DNA from: Tomocerus qinae
Lineage: Eukaryota; Arthropoda; Collembola; Entomobryomorpha; Tomoceridae
NCBI GenBank assembly: GCA_020055645.1
Contig: CM034546.1
Coordinates: 58,466,001 to 58,530,000, forward strand
Length of the DNA: 64,000 nucleotides
Reading direction: 5' to 3'
The notes beneath the pieces are model-generated. The model ran no database searches. It saw nothing but the letters and a program-made list of their open reading frames with translations, and had not been told where the DNA came from. The stretch's first letter is position 1. Every line of letters begins with the position of its first letter. Of the stretch, positions 1 through 11,200 are shown one piece after another. Both the position numbers and the translations under genes were made by a program.

Positions 1-287
1 GGTAACCCATAAAAATACGCAGGTTTATAATTCTTATCAACTAATTTTTTTAAATGTAATTCATTAGGCATAGGAGTGGAATTAATTTCATCTATTAACC
101 TTTCGGTTTTTTGTACAAAATGGGCTTCTGTAGTAGGAAAATACGTATTTACATTTTCTAGTTGTTTAAGAATTTCTGTGTCATAATCATTTTTATACAT
201 TATAGTTAGTCCAGCATTCTTATCTGATGGTTTAATTATTATATCATTGTTTAGTTGAAAATAGCTTAATACGAAAATATGGAACAA
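1..287 (-). pseudogene. Penelope-like retroelement reverse transcriptase fragment
   Basis: Reading the minus strand, about 85-95 codons stay open and run off the left edge. The translation contains DIIIKPSDKNAGLTIM followed about 60 residues later by KPAYFYGL, the start of the FYGLPKxHK-type motif. This pairing (IIxKPADKGxGxVxM, then YxLPKIHK) is typical of the start of the reverse transcriptase in Penelope-like elements. No start codon or element terminus is visible here; the catalytic core would lie outside the window. From about 290 to 700 I see no coding sequence. It could be a relic or the middle of a longer element. Confidence 0.6.
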
Positions 288-710
288 AATTATAAGATTT
301 TAGTAACAGACCATAATATGTAAAGTTAAAATCTGAATCAATACTTTACTGGTAGCACGTCACACACCAATATAGTACAATAAAAACATACAGGCTTGAT
401 AAAAATTATGAAACCGGTCGCCTACATTCAGATGAACTAAATAAAATTGACATTAATCTGAATTTGGATTCTGAGTCGTCTTTCTATTTATTTATTACAC
501 ATAAAACAAACCGGAAATATCAAAATTAATGTATACTCAATGTTAATTAAAGTGTAGACTGAAATGACTTCACTGAAAATAGTTGAAAAGAACGGAACTT
601 GTATCTTTAGACAATTTATGTATGCTATGGCAGCCTGGCAGGACCGAATCTGGAAAGTCTCGGTTTTTATTTTACGTCTAAAATAAAAATACTAATAATT
701 TCAGAAGAAT

Positions 711-2079
711 TCAAACGTAGTATTTCCTAGCACCGATGGTTAATCTTGATGTCCCAATGACGATTGCGCTGACAATTTTTACAATAGTGAATTTGTCAAA
801 TGCATAAAAACATGCCATTTTGACTTTGAGTGGCGCACACGATCGGTAAATTTTGGCATCTTTTTTACAGAGGTGTGCTTTACATTTACTAAATCCAGAA
901 GAAATGGCATTGATGGAGCCCGACATTTCGGACAAATAAGTAAGCTCCATTTGACATGCCATACTAATTTCAACGAGAAAAAATATTATAATCGCATGCA
1001 GTTTATCATGGTAAATTATTAAACCATAATTGCATGCAATGGCACTTATCAATGCAGTTACTTTATTCATAGGCATGAATATGGTAGACGAAATTTCGTT
1101 GTATCGATTTTGAAGAACTTGAAGCATTCTGTACTTTTTGATGAACTCATACTCGTGTTCTTTCCCCAATTTTGATCTAAATTTTCAAATAAAAACATTT
1201 TAATTAAATTCCTATAATGATACTAGAAACAATTATTTTCATCCAAATTATCACTCTTACAACTATAATTAAAAATTAAATGTTATTGTTAGTTTACTAA
1301 GGTAAATACAACTTACCTTAGTTCAATTAAATACTGTCTGCAACAATTTAGGTATATCAAATTAATGAAAAGGTAATACGTCGCCATAGCAAAGACCCAG
1401 GAGAGTGTTAGAGTTTCCAACATTACCACCAAACATATTATTAATATGTATAGATTGCTTTCCTTGACTAAACCAAGCAGAATGTTAAAAATATAAAACT
1501 GAGAATCAGGAAATATGAAGACCATAAATGTGTTTCCAATTAAAACAATAGTATATCCATATACAAATCCAGTGAGCAACATATTATTATGAAGAATTAA
1601 TTCTGAATGCCATCTTTTTCCATTGGTTTCTGTGGCTTCAAAAACAAACAAAAATTAATTATTGTTCCACAACATCAATAATATTCTGACACAATGGTTA
1701 TTGTTAAGTTAGAATTACAATTTCTATTACCTTTAAGATTTTTACAAAATAACAGAAGGTAATTTGTAAAATTAGCTACTTCTCTCCTGTAAATCGTTGT
1801 CATTATTTGTTCCATTGCAAAATAAAAATAACTTAGTGCCCATATAAAATGCACCACAATTTCAAGCACTCCGGATTTGTTTACGACTGTAGAGTACATT
1901 TTTATCCAAACTGCAATACAATGGAAGCAAGACCACCAAGAAATAAAACGCCAGAAACCAATTTTCTTTTTTTCACTGAAACTTTGCTTTTTTACATTCC
2001 AGTTATAAGGAATGATATTCATAAATGTCATAACCGGAAAGAGTTTCGTAAGTAGTTTTGTGACGCGTTCGTTTGCCAT
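711..2079 (-). CDS. Gustatory-like seven-transmembrane chemoreceptor (three exons)
   Basis: Minus-strand gene with exons 2079-1731, 1635-1317 and 1176-711. Splice sites read AAAG|GTAATA, gaag|CC, AAG|GTAAGT and ttag|ATC; the joined frame is 1,134 nt, or 377 aa plus stop, normal for insect-type gustatory receptors. Start is the ATG of MANERVTKLL. Hydrophobic segments fall about where seven membrane helices should: two in exon 1 (around ISWWSCFHCIAVW and VVHFIWALSYFYF), two or three in exon 2, and the rest in exon 3, ending in FDKFTIVKIVSAIVIGTS. Members of this family are ligand-gated cation channels in sensory neuron membranes. I do not see the classic C-terminal TYhhhhhQF motif, so it is a divergent member. 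A broken copy lies at 37.14-38.69 kb and a related last exon at 63.4-63.8 kb, which support both family and exon 3 boundary. Confidence 0.7.
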
Positions 2080-3815
2080 TGCAAATTGTTAAGAGTTTGA
2101 ACACATTCCACAATATATGAAATAAACTTTATGGTTATTATCACTACCTAGCCTTTTGTAATATAGAGATAAAAACCTCAAGTGGTTTGTTGGTTATTCT
2201 AGATGGTTACATGTTTTCAAATTACTTTGAACCTTTTGATAGCTACCAAATAATTCAAATCCCGTAGAAATGTTTTAAGTGTATCTATATTTCACTATTT
2301 TTAAAATTTCTCAATTCAATTCAAAACCAAGTTAATTCAAAGTAGACACAGATTGAAAAATTGATGGATTTGGGCAAAGTAACAAATGCTATTTGTGAAA
2401 TACTGTATTTTATAGCCCATCCTTTATGAAGATTATACTGACAAGGTTTTCGATTTCATTTCGAACTATTTACTTACAATAATTAAAATTCAGACAAATA
2501 TTTACTGTTTTTAATAATGTTTGGCTTAGAAGGTAGTTACCAATATCAGGGCCAGTTTTATCGTTTGCCTGGCCTCAAGAAATGATGGCCTTTAAATCTT
2601 AGTAAACCAAGTCAGGCGCCGTAGTATTAGAGTAGGTACAATGCTAGTGCCTGCACCTTTTTTACCCAATGCAATTATTTCATAACTTCTGTTGATCAAC
2701 TTGGCTGAATGCTAATTACAATTTCCGAATATTTGGTTTTAATTATCACTAGACCTATTTCATCGGAAGTGACTATAGTAAATATAAGTGTTGAAATTGT
2801 AAATATTTGAAGGATAAATTATGTATTCAAATATTCTATCATTACTCAGTTAAATATTAATTACAATAATTAAGCAAAAGGTTTTCGACGTATTCAGCTA
2901 AATCATTTCCTCGATATTGTTCAAAACAGTAGCTACAGAAATTAATTAATTGATTTCGTTTTCTCATATCGTATAAACCTTCAATCATTGAAGTATAACT
3001 TCGAATTCGAATGATGTATTGTTATCTACTTACGGCTAAATGTGTACTCACGTACGTTTAGATATACAGTTACGAAAAATGATATTAATTAATGAATACA
3101 AAATGTAGAAGCGTCATACTTGACGTTTTATATTAAACAATAATTCCAGTGAGTAATTTTTATCTCACGTAATTGCATTCGAAAGCAATCCAAAGCATTA
3201 GAGATGGTGGGATTAGAGTACGAGAAAGTTTGCATGCAATTGCTATACAGCTAAACTTTGTAAATATACTTTTCTTAACTTTTATAGTAATCAGCTTCTT
3301 AATCAAGAACAAATAAAAATATTTTTTATTTGGAGACTCCCAAATAATGTGCTACGATGTATCTACCATATTTATTAATTCCAAAAATGGGCAATTGCAA
3401 TAGCATCCTTAATTTACAGTAAGTGAATTGGGAATGTTGATTATTATAAGGGTTTAGATAGCAAACCTTAATTTATTTACGAATCAATCGAGGATTTTAT
3501 TACCTCTCCTTTGCGTGACATTTTAATTGTTTTGTGTATTACATCTATTTTGCATCCTTTTTGGGAAACATCATGTAACCTTGGGTCTAGGGTAATATTT
3601 TGTTAACAATAACACAAACCTACAATATTTTTCTTAAATATTCATCGGGAATGTAAACGAAAATCCTCGGTTGACGTCAAAAGATTAATAATGACAATAG
3701 AAATTAAATAACTTGAAACGTTTTGTGATATGTGCAAAAAATACGATTCATGCAAAAACTAATCCTTAAGTTAAGGACTAATTTGTAATTTGTAATTTGT
3801 AATCTGTAATTTGTG
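2080..3815. other. Upstream flank of receptor gene, no other gene seen
   Basis: AT-rich sequence with no convincing ORF. Its first 400 bases (to about 2480) are duplicated almost unchanged at 38.28-38.69 kb, so the receptor's 5' flank was copied together with the gene. At 3778-3815 there is a short run of a 9-base unit (TAATTTGTA) in about five copies. Confidence 0.5.
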
Positions 3816-3821
3816 ACAACA

Positions 3822-4022
3822 ATTATCAGTTGCTAAGCTATTTCATACTTTGGCACTCAACTTTATTCAAAATTTAAACACGAAATTTAAATGAAACTAT
3901 TTTTTACCATTTTTACCAATTTATACCACTTACCACTAGTTTTTAGCTGGTGGTATTTAACGTTAAATACCATTAAAAACCACTTACCACTGGTAAGTAG
4001 TAAATGGTATTTTGTACACTGT
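3822..4022 (+). repeat. Dispersed repeat R1, copy 1
   Basis: About 200 bases from GTTGCTAAGCTATTTCATAC to GGTAAATGGTATTTTGTACA reappear in the same orientation at 25136-25345. The element contains repeated ACCACTTACCACT motifs and their complements (GTGGTATTTAACG), which would allow short hairpins. No coding capacity. Probably a small non-autonomous transposon; exact termini and target-site duplications not resolved. Confidence 0.7.
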
Positions 4023-4305
4023 CCTTAACTAAATAAAGATTGAATGATTGAAAACTGAATTAATTAATATATAATTAACATAATTCATTCAGAAATGTTT
4101 GTTAATACTAGTTTCAGTGTATTCTTTGCAGAAAATGCACAAATATTTTAGTTTACTGAATTATCAAGAAACGACATTCATATACAATCACAAAATATTC
4201 AAAACAAAACAAGAGCAATTTTCAAAGTAATGCTACATTGATTGGTACTACTGTATAATGGTTCAAATAGTTTACACTTTTGAAATCCAAGAAATTAATT
4301 CTTAT

Positions 4306-5868
4306 TCATTTTTGCTTATTATAATACCTATTATGTGCATCACGTTGTCTCCTAAAAGCTTCGGGGTGATCCTGCTTTAAATGTTCTTTCTTTTTCTTTG
4401 AGTTGCGTTTTCCAGTGCAAAATTTGGATATGTGACCCTGTTCTTGACATTTGCGACATGTCACATCTTCATAACTATTTGAATCCAATTGTTGTACTTC
4501 CCCTGCCCATAATCTTGACATATCGTCTAATTGCATTTCGTGTTCTTCTGGTTTGGATTTGCTTGGTTTACCATCTCTGATGGAAGAGGTGGGATATTCT
4601 TCCGTATGACCATAATCAAAGATTCTCCGTGACGAGCCACATGCTTCATTTGAATTTTGAAATGGCTCAATACTGCTTGACTCTGAATAGGAAGTTATCC
4701 TTTGTAGGTCCAGTTTAGGATTTTCGGTATTATTGGCTGAATTTAACAATATTTGCACTCGAGTAGCTGCATATTTGAAAGGCATGTCGGAAGTTCGCTC
4801 AGCTTCGACTAAAACGCGATCATTTATTTCAGGTAGTGGACCTTTAACGACACTGAAAGTAAAAATAATTAAATGTTGATGCCTATTACTCAAGGAATTA
4901 TTTAAAAATTAATAATTATCATATTATTTTAACAAATCAATCATTTAAATAATATTGTATTTGCAATAAAATAGTTATTTTGAAATACATCTTCACGGGT
5001 ACCTTCCAGTAAAAAATACTTCATCTCCTATCATTCCAAAACTTTTTTCCCGTTTCGTAACGATTCCAGTAAAGGCAATTTTCTCAAGCCCTTGAAATGA
5101 CGTCAAGTTGAGATCGAAAACATTATCGGAGTGTCTTACTCCCAAATCTTCTTCATTTTGTGTTGCAACCTCGGTGACTGTCGTACTCTTGGCTGTTTGG
5201 TATGACGACGGTTTTGTAGGCTTTCCCGTTTCGCCTGTAAGAATTTAATTTTATGTTCGTCAATTACATATTTACATTAAAACAATTATTTTCTCTAAAA
5301 TAAAGTTATGTTTATTTACGTGTCATGTATTCTTTTTCATATTGGATAGCAGTAGAATTTTTACGCCTATCCTTGTTCATAAGCCTTTTGTCACGACATT
5401 GTTTCAAATATGCTTCTGGATGTTCTTGTTTTAAGTGTTCTAACTTCTTCTTTCTATTACGTTTTCCAGTACAAAATTTACTTATGTGGCCTACTTCTTG
5501 ACATTTGCGACAAGTCACATTTTTATATTGATTAGGGTCCTCCAATTCTAACATAAAAATACGTATTTGAAATATATTTGAAATATAATTCAATACAAGC
5601 ATTATTAATATTAACTTATTGTCTTACGTTTATTTATGCCTTCTTTATCGTTTTGGATAGCAGGAGAATTTTCGCACTTGTCTTTAGTCTTAAACCGCTC
5701 GTCTTTAAGGCGTATTTTTAAATATGCATCGGGATGTTCTTGTTTTAAATGCTCTAACTTTTTCTTTCTGTTGCGTTTTCCAGTGCAAAATTTTCCTATA
5801 TGGCCTACTTCTTGGCATTTCCGACAAGTCAGGTATTTATATTGAACAGGGTCCTCTATTTCCTCCAT
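4306..5868 (-). CDS. Three-zinc-knuckle protein with CCAR1-like S1 domain (four exons)
   Basis: Minus-strand exons 5868-5628, 5547-5320, 5234-5003 and 4852-4306, all with GT-AG introns of 80-150 bases; phases agree and the joined frame is 1,248 nt (415 aa). Start: ATG of MEEIEDPVQY in a good context (GGAAATGG). Exons 1, 2 and 4 each carry a CCHC knuckle C-x2-C-x4-H-x4-C (about residues 15-28, 93-106, 366-379), each followed by a basic TGKRNRKKKLEHLKQEHP-like stretch. Exon 3 and the start of exon 4 (about 205-262) read FTGIVTKREKSFGMIGDEVFF, then VVKGPLP..NDRVLVEA..., which fits the S1-like RNA-binding domain known from CCAR1/CCAR2. Both domain types bind single-stranded nucleic acid, so an RNA-binding nuclear or cytoplasmic role is likely. 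I know no named protein with this order. The linker between S1 and the last knuckle is Ser/Asn-rich and probably disordered. Confidence 0.72.
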
Positions 5869-5904
5869 TTCCACACAGTTAAAAATGAGTCTGTAATTTG
5901 TCAT

Positions 5905-7440
5905 TTAAAAATTTAATTTAATCATCCAAATTCTGCAGTTATTATTAGCTATTTAAAGTCGTTTAAATATTTTACAAAGTTAATGAAAAAGATTCACTGA
6001 CCAACTAATATTCGTTGATATTCTACCAATGACGTCCCCTCAAGAATGCAAAAAATGAAAATCTAAGTAATAAAATGATTATGGAGAATACGACAGGAGT
6101 TGTTATGTCTTGTTAATCATTAATAAATGGATAATTAGTCTTGGTAATATGTAATAAGACATTCAAACGTACTTGATCTGGATCTTTCCTACCTAATACT
6201 TCCATTCAAAATTATTATACGTAATACCAAATAAGGAGAACGGAGTGTCAGAATATTGTATAACTATGCAATATAATGTATATAATGTAATGTATAATAT
6301 AATGTATATAATATATAATGTATATACACTTAAATAAGTATATCAAATTGTAGAGTCCAAAGTCCCGGGTGAAACTAATACTTATTTTACTAACTTAACT
6401 GCATTTGTTTGTGATTAATTTTTATGCACGTTTCTCTTAAAATTTTGGTAGAATAATATAATGTCAGAACTACAGATGACAGAATATAGAACATTGAATG
6501 ACAGAAATGTATAAGGTAAAATAGTAAATTTACGAACTCTCGCGGTTTAGTGCAAGGTATGTCATATAGGTACTTTGCGTTAGTTAAACGTAATACTACG
6601 GGGTATTACTACACCTACCTACTACCATACTAAAATTTATTCCTGGACAAAGCAATCAAATGCATACAAACTTCATTTAAAGGGAAATAAAATTTCTAAG
6701 CCTTGTTCATTTGTTTAGAAATAGTATAAGATTTCGTGGTAAATTCAATCAAGAATGTTAGCATTTATTGCATAAAACAATAAAGTAGCCAGGTCTATGT
6801 TAATAATTTTACTTTTAAAATTGAAATTTCACCACAAAACTATGCATATAGATCACTAACATTCATTCCATCAGCAAGGCCGCAGCAAAGGGGGGCACCC
6901 CCGAAATCGAGAAAAATAAAGACATTTTTGTCTAAAATCGCAAAAAATCGCTAAACATATTTTTTGTCGGTGCCCCTCCCGAAATTTTTTTCTGGCTGCG
7001 ACCCTGTATCACCAGACTAAGGCGTTCGTCAGAAATTAACAAAATAGAACACTATAAATGTTTACCAAAATCTGTGTTGATACCAATGCTGATTAATTAG
7101 TAAAATCGTTGTTTAAAAAGATTGCTACATCCAAAATATAGTTAAAATTACCCACATTTTAGTATGACATACACTCTACTATTAATGGTAAAAGTAAAGC
7201 CTTAAAACAACGTACTTTTTTACCAACTCCAACTCTGTAAATACAATGCATCTAAGAGTATATGTAGACTATAAGATTGCTAAAAATTTTGGTAAATAAT
7301 TTTTATACTTCCACTTTAGCAATCAATTTGATATTTACGGAATAAGTTTAAGATTAGGTAAAAATTATATGTGATAATATGTTAATAATAAATCTAGGAA
7401 ATTAATTTTTCAAGAAGACATGAATTAACACAAATGACCC
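5905..7440. other. Intergenic AT-rich stretch with a GC-capped MITE
   Basis: No coding sequence seen. 6263-6325 is a low-complexity ATGTATAATATA run. 6875-7012 is a GC-capped repeat: GGCCGCAGCAAAGGGGGGC at the left, an AT-rich centre, and TCCCGAAATTTTTTTCTGGC then TGCGACCCTG at the right. The same layout (G-rich cap, CCCGAAATC, poly-A/T centre, C-rich cap) recurs at 23.1, 29.1, 62.2 and 63.1 kb. Confidence 0.55.
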
Positions 7441-7457
7441 ATTTTTGACAGAATGTG

Positions 7458-7745
7458 TTAAGAAATCCACAAATTTACAGTACGAGCAGCGATTTTTTCA
7501 TCAAAAATTTTCGAAAATTTAAATTTTGATATATCCCGTCTGATAAGGCGGATTTTAATAATTAAAATTTCCTCTGTTTTACAGTAAAGTATGATCAGTG
7601 TTCTTTTAGGACAAATCTTTGAAAGTTCAAATTTTGATATGTCCCTGGTGATAAAACAGATTTTAATTATTAAGATATCCACTGTTTTTCATTAAGAGCA
7701 GTACCATTTTTATAATGATTTTCCCATCGTTGCTGACCACCAAAA
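7458..7745 (+). repeat. Decayed relic of Sat2 (two half-units)
   Basis: Two diverged copies of about 108 bases: TGATAAGGCGGATTTTAAT...TTTCCTCTGTTTTACAGTAA, and TGATAAAACAGATTTTAATT...ATATCCACTGTTTTTCATTA. Both match the halves of the Sat2 unit (TGATAACGCAGATTTTAATT...ATATCCCCTGTTTTTAAGTA) in order and spacing, with the linking GAAAGTTCAAATTTTGAT also present. It sits outside Sat1, on the side away from the main Sat2 array. The minus-strand ORF here is a by-product of the repeat. Confidence 0.65.
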
Positions 7746-7861
7746 GGTAAAAACCTTTATTTTTCCAACATTTTATCCAAATTTTTATATAAGACATATA
7801 TGTCGTAGGCCATGAGAGGACATGGGTTTTCACCGTGACAGCCTAGGCTGCGAGAGGTTAC

Positions 7862-7912
7862 TCTCAAAGCCTAGGTTTTCAGAGGACGGCATGCCAGGCT
7901 TTGAGAGCACGG
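7862..7912. repeat. Short inverted repeat
   Basis: CTCTCAAAGCCTAGG on the left pairs with GCCAGGCTTTGAGAG on the right around a short loop. It lies in a 150-base GC-richer island between the Sat2 relic and Sat1. Further on, about 8058-8100, is a CGTCCGT...CACGATAACTTTCGAAC stretch of the type that ends the composite elements at 23.6 and 49.35 kb. Confidence 0.5.
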
Positions 7913-8209
7913 TTAGTTCGGATAAGAATGAGTCGACATGGAAAAATTTTAGTGTGTAACTTCCAACTATAACTTGAAATAACTTATTTTTACTAGTCAA
8001 AGCGAAATATCATTATTATCCGGTCAGGCAATTAAGTAGCGGCGGCTGCTTTATAGGAACGTCCGTTTATCAGTAAGCACGATAACTTTCGAACATTAAA
8101 CCGCAGTTAGAGTGATAACGTTATCCTGTCCAATACACATGCTCCAGAGAAAAATGTAATATCGTATTCCTATCAAATACACGTGATACCGTAAATAGAG
8201 TTATAGCGC

Positions 8210-11200
8210 AATTATTCTGATTACCAATTTAATACCTTCATTGACCATAATAATTCCAAAATCTCATGGTCCTGTATACGAAGCGTGGAAGTTTCTACAG
8301 GTGCAAAAGTGAAATCATTACGACCAGCGTCATTATTCTGACTACCAATCCAATACCTTCATTGACCACAATATTTCCAAAATCTGTTGGTCCTGTATAC
8401 GAAGCGGGGAAATTTCTACAGGTGCAATAATTTTGTGAAATCATTACGACCAGCGTTATTATTCTGACGACCAATTTAATACCTTCATTGGCCACAATAA
8501 TTCCAAAATCTGTTGGTCCTGTATACGAAGCGTGGAAATTTCTGCAGGTGCAATAGATTTGTGAAATGATTACGACCAGCGTGATTATTTTGACGACCAA
8601 TCTAATACCTTCATTGGCCACAATAATTCCAAAATCTGTTGGTCCTGTATACGAAGCGTGGAAATTTCTACAGGTGCAATAGATTTGTGAAATGATTACG
8701 ACCATTGCCATTATTCCGATTAGCAATCTAATACCTTCATTGGCCACAATAATTCCAAAATCTGTTGGTCCTGTATACGAAGCGTGGAAATTTCTGCAGG
8801 TGCAATAGATTTGTGAAATGATTACGACCAGCGTGATTATTTTGACGACCAATCTAATACCTTCATTGGCCACAATAATTCCAAAATCTGTTGGTCCTGT
8901 ATACGAAGCGTGGAAATTTCTACAGGTGCAATAGATTTGTGAAATCTTTACGACCAGCGTCATTATTCCGACTTGCAATCTAATACCTTCTTTGGCCACA
9001 ATAATTCCAAAATCTGATGGTCCTGTATACGAAGCGTGGAAATTTCTACAGGTGCAATAGATTTGTGAAATGATTACGACCATTGCCATTATTCCGATTA
9101 GCAATATAATACCTTCATTGGCCACAATAATTCCAAAATCTGTTGGTCCTGTATACGAAGCGTGAAAATTTCTACAGGTGCAATAGATTTGTGAAATGAT
9201 TACGACCAGCGTGATTATTTTGACGACCAATCTAATACCTTCATTGGCCACAATAATTCCAAAATCTGTTGGTCCTGTATACGAAGCGTGGAAATTTCTA
9301 CAGGTGCAATAGATTTGTGAAATCTTTACGACCAGCGTCATTATTCCGACTTGCAATCTAAAACCTTCTTTGGCCACAATAATTCCAAAATCTGATGGTC
9401 CTGTATACGAAGCGTGGAAATTTCTACAGGTGCAATAGATTTGTGAAATGATTACGACCATTGCCATTATTCCGATTAGCAATCTAATACCTTCATTGGC
9501 CACAATAATTCCAAAATCTGTTGGTCCTGTATACGAAGCGTGAAAATTTCTACAGGTGCAATAGATTTGTGAAATGATTACTACCAGCGTGATTATTTTG
9601 ACGACCAATCTAATACCTTCATTGGCCACAATAATTCCAAAATCTGTTGGTCCTGTATACGAAGCGTGGAAATTTCTACAGGTGCAATAGATTTGTGAAA
9701 TCATTACGACCAGCGTCATTATTCCGACTTGCAATCTAATACCTTCTTTGGCCACAATAATTCCAAAATCTGATGGTCCTGTATACGAAGCGTAAAAATT
9801 TTTACAGGGGCAATAGATTTGTGAAATGATTACGACCAGCGTTATTATTCTAACGACCAATTTAATACCTTCATTGGCCACAATAATTCCAAAATCTGTT
9901 GGTCCGGTATACGAAGCGTGGAAATTTCTACAGGTGCAATAGATTTGTGAAATGATTACGACCAGCGTTATTATTCTGACGACCAATCTAATACCTTCAT
10001 TGGCCACAATAATTCCAAAATCTGTTGGTCCTGTATACGAAGCGTGGAAATTTCTACAGGTGCAATAGATTTGTGAAATGATTACGACCAGCGTCATTAT
10101 TCCGACTTGCAATCTAATACCTTCATTGGCCACAATAATTCCAAAATCTGTTGGTCCTGTATACGAAGCGTGGAAATTTCTACAGGTGCAATAGATTTGT
10201 GAAATGATTACGACCATTGCCATTATTCCGATTAGCAATCTAATACCTTCATTGGCCACAATAATTCCAAAATCTGTTGGTCCTGTATACGAAGCGTGGA
10301 AATTTCTACAGGTGCAATAGATTTGTGAAATGATTACGACCATTGCCATTATTCCGATTAGCAATCTAATACCTTCATTGGCCACAATAATTCCAAAATC
10401 TGTTGGTCCTGTATACGAAGCGTGAAAATTTCTACAGGTGCAATAGATTTGTGAAATGATTACGACCAGCGTGATTATTTTGACGACCAATCTAATACCT
10501 TCATTGGCCACAATAATTCCAAAATCTGTTGGTCCTGTATACGAAGCGTGGAAATTTCTACAGGTGCAATAGATTTGTGAAATCATTACGACCAGCGTCA
10601 TTATTCCGACTTGCAATCTAATACCTTCTTTGGCCACAATAATTCCAAAATCTGATGGTCCTGTATACGAAGCGTGGAAATTTCTACAGGTGCAATAGAT
10701 TTGTGAAATGATTACGACCATTGCCATTATTCCGATTAGCAATATAATACCTTCATTGGCCACAATAATTCCAAAATCTGTTGGTCCTGTATACGAAGCG
10801 TGAAAATTTCTACAGGTGCAATAGATTTGTGAAATGATTACGACCAGCGTGATTATTTTGACGACCAATCTAATACCTTCATTGGCCACAATAATTCCAA
10901 AATCTGTTGGTCCTGTATACGAAGCGTGGAAATTTCTACAGGTGCAATAGATTTGTGAAATCTTTACGACCAGCGTCATTATTCCGACTTGCAATCTAAA
11001 ACCTTCTTTGGCCACAATAATTCCAAAATCTGATGGTCCTGTATACGAAGCGTGGAAATTTCTACAGGTGCAATAGATTTGTGAAATGATTACGACCATT
11101 GCCATTATTCCGATTAGCAATCTAATACCTTCATTGGCCACAATAATTCCAAAATCTGTTGGTCCTGTATACGAAGCGTGAAAATTTCTACAGGTGCAAT

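Noticed and set aside
7458-7682. Minus-strand 74-aa ORF
   Set aside because: Falls on two decayed Sat2 half-units; the internal similarity of the peptide is that of the repeat.
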